From NCBI GenBank assembly GCA_035644815.1, contig DASQNU010000125.1:1-22462 (forward strand): a stretch of 22,462 bases of DNA, read 5' to 3'. Positions 20,380 through 22,462 of this stretch are shown piece after piece (position 1 is the first letter of the stretch; each line of letters begins with the position of its first letter). Both the position numbers and the translations under genes were made by a program. Below the pieces are notes generated by a model. That model worked only from the letters and a program-made list of their open reading frames with translations, did not search any database and had not been told where the DNA came from. The stretch is from Brevibacillus_F sp035644815 (GTDB lineage: Bacteria > Bacillota > Bacilli > Brevibacillales > Brevibacillaceae).

Positions 20380-20592
20380 TTAATTGACGACCACAATCGT
20401 CTCGAGTTCGTCCAAGGAGAGATTGTATACTTTTTTCTCATCATCGTGATAAATCAACACAAGTTGTTGAACTTCATGAAAACAGAGCATTCTTCCGACA
20501 AACTGGTAAGGTTCGGGAGAGGAACATTTACGCGTAAACTGCAGCAGCTGATTGTCTTTGATCCATTGCGGAAATCGTTCATTCGCCAGCAT
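20380..20592 (-). CDS. Unknown 70-residue protein
   Basis: I do not recognise this protein. It is soluble and mixed alpha/beta: MLANERFPQWIKDNQLLQFT, a middle segment with two cysteines (KCSSPEPYQF, MLCFHEVQQL), and a closing strand-turn-helix VLIYHDDEKKVYNLSLDELE ending IVVVN. The start has AAGGGGAT and TAAGGT upstream on the minus strand. It shares a strong terminator with the convergent small membrane protein, which supports it being a real transcribed gene. Confidence 0.6.
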   Translation of the reverse strand: MLANERFPQWIKDNQLLQFTRKCSSPEPYQFVGRMLCFHEVQQLVLIYHDDEKKVYNLSLDELETIVVVN

Positions 20593-20729
20593 CGACCTTA
20601 CATCCCCTTTTCGCGTAAACTCTGTTTTTGAGATTATCGGCAGTATTGTGATTCAAGTTGATAGGAATGAACTGGAAACAAAATGCAGATAGTAAAGGAG
20701 AAACGATCTTTGAAAAGGAGTGAATGGCA

Positions 20730-21338
20730 ATGAAAAGATGGTCGAAGTATCTCATCACGCCAGTATTGGTGGCTGCATTAGCTGCACCTGTTTCAGTGTC
20801 TGCCCAACCCATGAACTTGCAGCAAGAAGGCCACTCCCCTGACATGCAAATGGTCAGGAAGAATGGTAACCGGGCTCACAAGGCACATGAGCAGCAATAT
20901 ATGCTTTTGCTGGCGGAAAAATATACACCAGATAAAGTCGCTGAATGGAAAGCCGTCTTTGCCGAGCGTGAACAGCTTTTTAGGAAATGGAAGAGTGTGC
21001 GGGAAAAACAAAAGCTGGATCCCCATCTGGTAGAGAAGAAGGAACAGTATAAAAAGTACAAGGACGTATTGAAGCAAAAGCTGGGGAATGGTGAAATTAC
21101 GAAAGACCAGATGAAAAGCATGCTCAACGAATGGAAGGAAAAGAATTTTCCGGAGAGGGCAAAGTTAGACGCCCAACGAAGAGAGCGCCATGCTGCATTT
21201 AGACAGACCCGTCAAGCGTTTGATGAAGCGATTGCTTCTGGCAACGAGAGCGCGATTCGCAGCATATTGCCAAAGCTATTGGCACAGGAGAAAGAGAAAA
21301 ATCAATATATCGCAAACAAGCTGAAGCAAAATAACTAG
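20730..21338 (+). CDS. Secreted, highly charged helical protein of unknown function
   Basis: A 202-residue exported protein. Residues 1-25 form a signal peptide (MKRWSKYLITPVLVAALAAP then VSVSAQ). The mature part is almost wholly alpha-helical and very rich in lysine, glutamate and glutamine, with repeats of the kind EKYTPDKVAEWKAVFAEREQ and KLGNGEITKDQMKSMLNEWK; the latter, a glycine-x-I-T-x-x-Q turn between helices, recalls short secreted proteins of the DUF2680 and Spy/CpxP kind, but I cannot place it. It has no cysteine in the mature part. AAAAGGAG lies 9 bases before ATG 20730 and only 3 before ATG 20724, so 20730 is chosen. Its stop interlocks with that of the convergent zinc-ribbon gene. 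Confidence 0.78.
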   Translation: MKRWSKYLITPVLVAALAAPVSVSAQPMNLQQEGHSPDMQMVRKNGNRAHKAHEQQYMLLLAEKYTPDKVAEWKAVFAEREQLFRKWKSVREKQKLDPHLVEKKEQYKKYKDVLKQKLGNGEITKDQMKSMLNEWKEKNFPERAKLDAQRRERHAAFRQTRQAFDEAIASGNESAIRSILPKLLAQEKEKNQYIANKLKQNN

Positions 21339-21586
21339 CGAGGCCATTCGTGGATGGCGAGCCACGCTTCCTTCTTGCAATGCTCACACCATCCCATGTG
21401 GATACAAAGATGCTGCTGTGCATCTGGCAAACCGTTTGACAGCTTGCTGTCTTCAATAGGACGATAGGGACTGTAGTCGCCGTAATAATCATAAACCCGT
21501 CCACCATCAACGAAAAGCTGGCCGCATGACTGGCAATGCTCGGAAAGTGATTGAAGTCCGTTGCAAATGGGACAGATGTAGTTCAT
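21335..21586 (-). CDS. Zinc-ribbon protein, 83 residues
   Basis: A small soluble protein with two cysteine clusters. The N-terminal ribbon is C5-x2-C8 (CPIC) and C18-x2-C21 (CQSC), and the C-terminal half has H59, C61, H63, C67 and C70 (WCEHCKK), which may form a second zinc site. The middle is tyrosine- and aspartate-rich. No catalytic motif is seen; similar Bacillota proteins are unnamed. GGGAGGTGA lies at good spacing before the ATG at 21586. The 3' end overlaps the convergent secreted-protein gene: the four bases CTAG at 21335-21338 hold both stop codons, and I see no terminator between. Confidence 0.75.
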   Translation of the reverse strand: MNYICPICNGLQSLSEHCQSCGQLFVDGGRVYDYYGDYSPYRPIEDSKLSNGLPDAQQHLCIHMGWCEHCKKEAWLAIHEWPR

Positions 21587-21640
21587 GCTCTGTCACCTCC
21601 CACGTCTACTGTGTGCATCTGTCATAGCGGATATACATGC

Positions 21641-21678
21641 AAAAAACAACCCCCTGACGATTGCAATCAGGGGGTTGT
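21641..21678 (-). terminator. Rho-independent terminator after yumC
   Basis: ACAACCCCCTGA (21646-21657) pairs perfectly with TCAGGGGGTTGT (21667-21678), 9-base loop. On the minus strand T residues follow (complement of 21641-21646). Confidence 0.9.
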
Positions 21679-21684
21679 ACTATG

Positions 21685-22462
21685 TTACTTAAAACCTTCC
21701 ATGCTGGACGAATGACCCGGCTGGGCTTTTGCGTCCGGATTGATATACGTAATCGCATTGTTAACGGCTGTCGGGGCTTCGCCAAAGCCTACCGCGATCA
21801 GCTTCACTTTTCCTGGGTAGGTGGCAATGTCACCTGCAGCATAGATGCCTGGAATATTGGTTTCCATTTTGGAGTTCACCAAGATGGAGCCTTTTTCGAA
21901 TTCAAGTCCCCAGTTCTTAATGGGGCCGAGAGAAGAGATAAAACCGAAATTGACGATGACAGCATCGACATCCAACTTTTTTTCTTCTTTCGTGGTGTTG
22001 TTTTGGATGATCACCTTTTCAATTTGCTCGTCACCTTGGAGTTGGGTAAGTTCATAGGATGTCAGGACGTTTACTTTTGAGTTCATTAATGTCTCGACAC
22101 TGTGCTCATGTGCGCGGAATTTATCACGACGATGGATCAGATGCACCTCTTTGGCAATCGGCTCGAGCATCAGGGCCCAGTCGACGGCCGAGTCACCGCC
22201 GCCAAAGACAGCGACGCGTTGACCTTTGAAAGAGTTCAAATCGGTAACGAAATAGTGCAGATTCGCTTTTTCGAATTTCGCAGCCTCCGGATTTTCCAGA
22301 CGACGCGGTTCGAAGGCACCCACACCTGCGGTAATGATCACCGCACGAGAATAGTGAATTCCTTTGTCCGTAGTGATTTCAAAGACATTGTCCTCTTTTT
22401 TCTCTACGTTTTGCACTTTCTCTTCCAAGCATACACGCGGATCAAAGTGGGAGATTTGCTGT
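21685..22462 (-). CDS. yumC: Ferredoxin--NADP+ reductase YumC (thioredoxin reductase-like), 5' end cut by window edge
   Basis: The C-terminal 258 residues of a flavoprotein of the thioredoxin reductase-like ferredoxin-NADP+ reductase type. The visible part begins in frame at the edge (QQISHFDPRVCLEEKVQNVE). It has the NADPH-binding VFGGGDSAVDWALMLEP, then HRRDKFRAHEHSVE, the FGFISSLGPIKNW block, and the FAD motif YAAGDIATYPGK followed by the GFGEAPTAVNNAI segment. There is no CxxC redox pair in the NADPH domain, which separates it from thioredoxin reductase. It transfers electrons between NADPH and ferredoxin or flavodoxin in the cytoplasm. About 70-80 N-terminal residues are outside the window. 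A strong terminator follows. Confidence 0.95.
   Translation of the reverse strand, partial: QQISHFDPRVCLEEKVQNVEKKEDNVFEITTDKGIHYSRAVIITAGVGAFEPRRLENPEAAKFEKANLHYFVTDLNSFKGQRVAVFGGGDSAVDWALMLEPIAKEVHLIHRRDKFRAHEHSVETLMNSKVNVLTSYELTQLQGDEQIEKVIIQNNTTKEEKKLDVDAVIVNFGFISSLGPIKNWGLEFEKGSILVNSKMETNIPGIYAAGDIATYPGKVKLIAVGFGEAPTAVNNAITYINPDAKAQPGHSSSMEGFK

Noticed and set aside
1..22462. CRISPR array, tRNA or rRNA genes, insertion sequences, prophage
   Set aside because: I found no regularly spaced repeats, cloverleaf arrangement, transposase, integrase or phage structural gene on either strand.

Overview
The window reads as chromosomal DNA of a spore-forming, low-to-moderate GC Bacillota, most likely Brevibacillus or a close relative in the Paenibacillaceae. 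This rests on gene content: homologues of the Bacillus subtilis yut/yuz/yum cluster (YutE, YutF, YutG, YutH, YutI, YutJ, YutM, YuzB, YuzD, YumC), a Spo0E-type phosphatase, strong AGGAGG-type ribosome binding sites, and U-tailed terminators after most units. The taxon is an inference. I see no rRNA, tRNA, CRISPR array, insertion sequence or prophage; this is ordinary core chromosome with small accessory genes between.

Layout. 1-2400: glpX (minus, running off the left edge) diverges from a cyclic-di-GMP EAL protein. 2450-4700: a 44-residue membrane protein, the HepT-like YutE, a SufR-like cysteine-rich regulator with a palindrome on its own -35 box, and the HAD phosphatase YutF. 4780-5970: a membrane-anchored TIMP/netrin-like protein converges on YutG (PgpA family). 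6020-9040: YutH, a D-2-hydroxyacid dehydrogenase and an alpha/beta hydrolase form an overlapping operon behind a sigma-K-like promoter. 9050-12000: Nfu-type YutI (minus), the mccA-mccB reverse transsulfuration pair, and YuzD. 12120-13660: a Fur-controlled siderophore-binding lipoprotein and an unknown 113-residue protein. 13710-16410: NADH dehydrogenase-like YutJ, YuzB, and a CPA2 cation/proton antiporter with a textbook sigma-W-type promoter. 16580-18740: MqnE (futalosine menaquinone pathway), a Spo0E-like phosphatase, and the A-type Fe-S carrier YutM. 18800-19280: a LexA-boxed unit with a mini-ORF and a YolD-like protein. 19390-21590: small secreted, membrane, zinc-ribbon and unknown proteins. 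21685-end: YumC ferredoxin-NADP reductase (minus, running off the right edge).

How it fits together. Many genes touch iron, Fe-S clusters, thiols or electron transfer: Nfu and A-type carriers, a SufR-like sensor, Fur-regulated iron uptake, cysteine recycling, NDH-2, a menaquinone enzyme and ferredoxin reductase. They are spread over many separate, mixed-orientation units, so this is neighbourhood conservation and not one operon. The most interesting points are regulatory or about missing residues: the sigma-W promoter on the antiporter, the SOS unit carrying YolD without its usual polymerase, the SufR-like operator, the apparent pseudokinase YutH under a sigma-K-like promoter, the YutE HEPN motif lacking histidine, and the TIMP-like protein. 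I did not find a clear-cut new multi-gene defence or mobile system.
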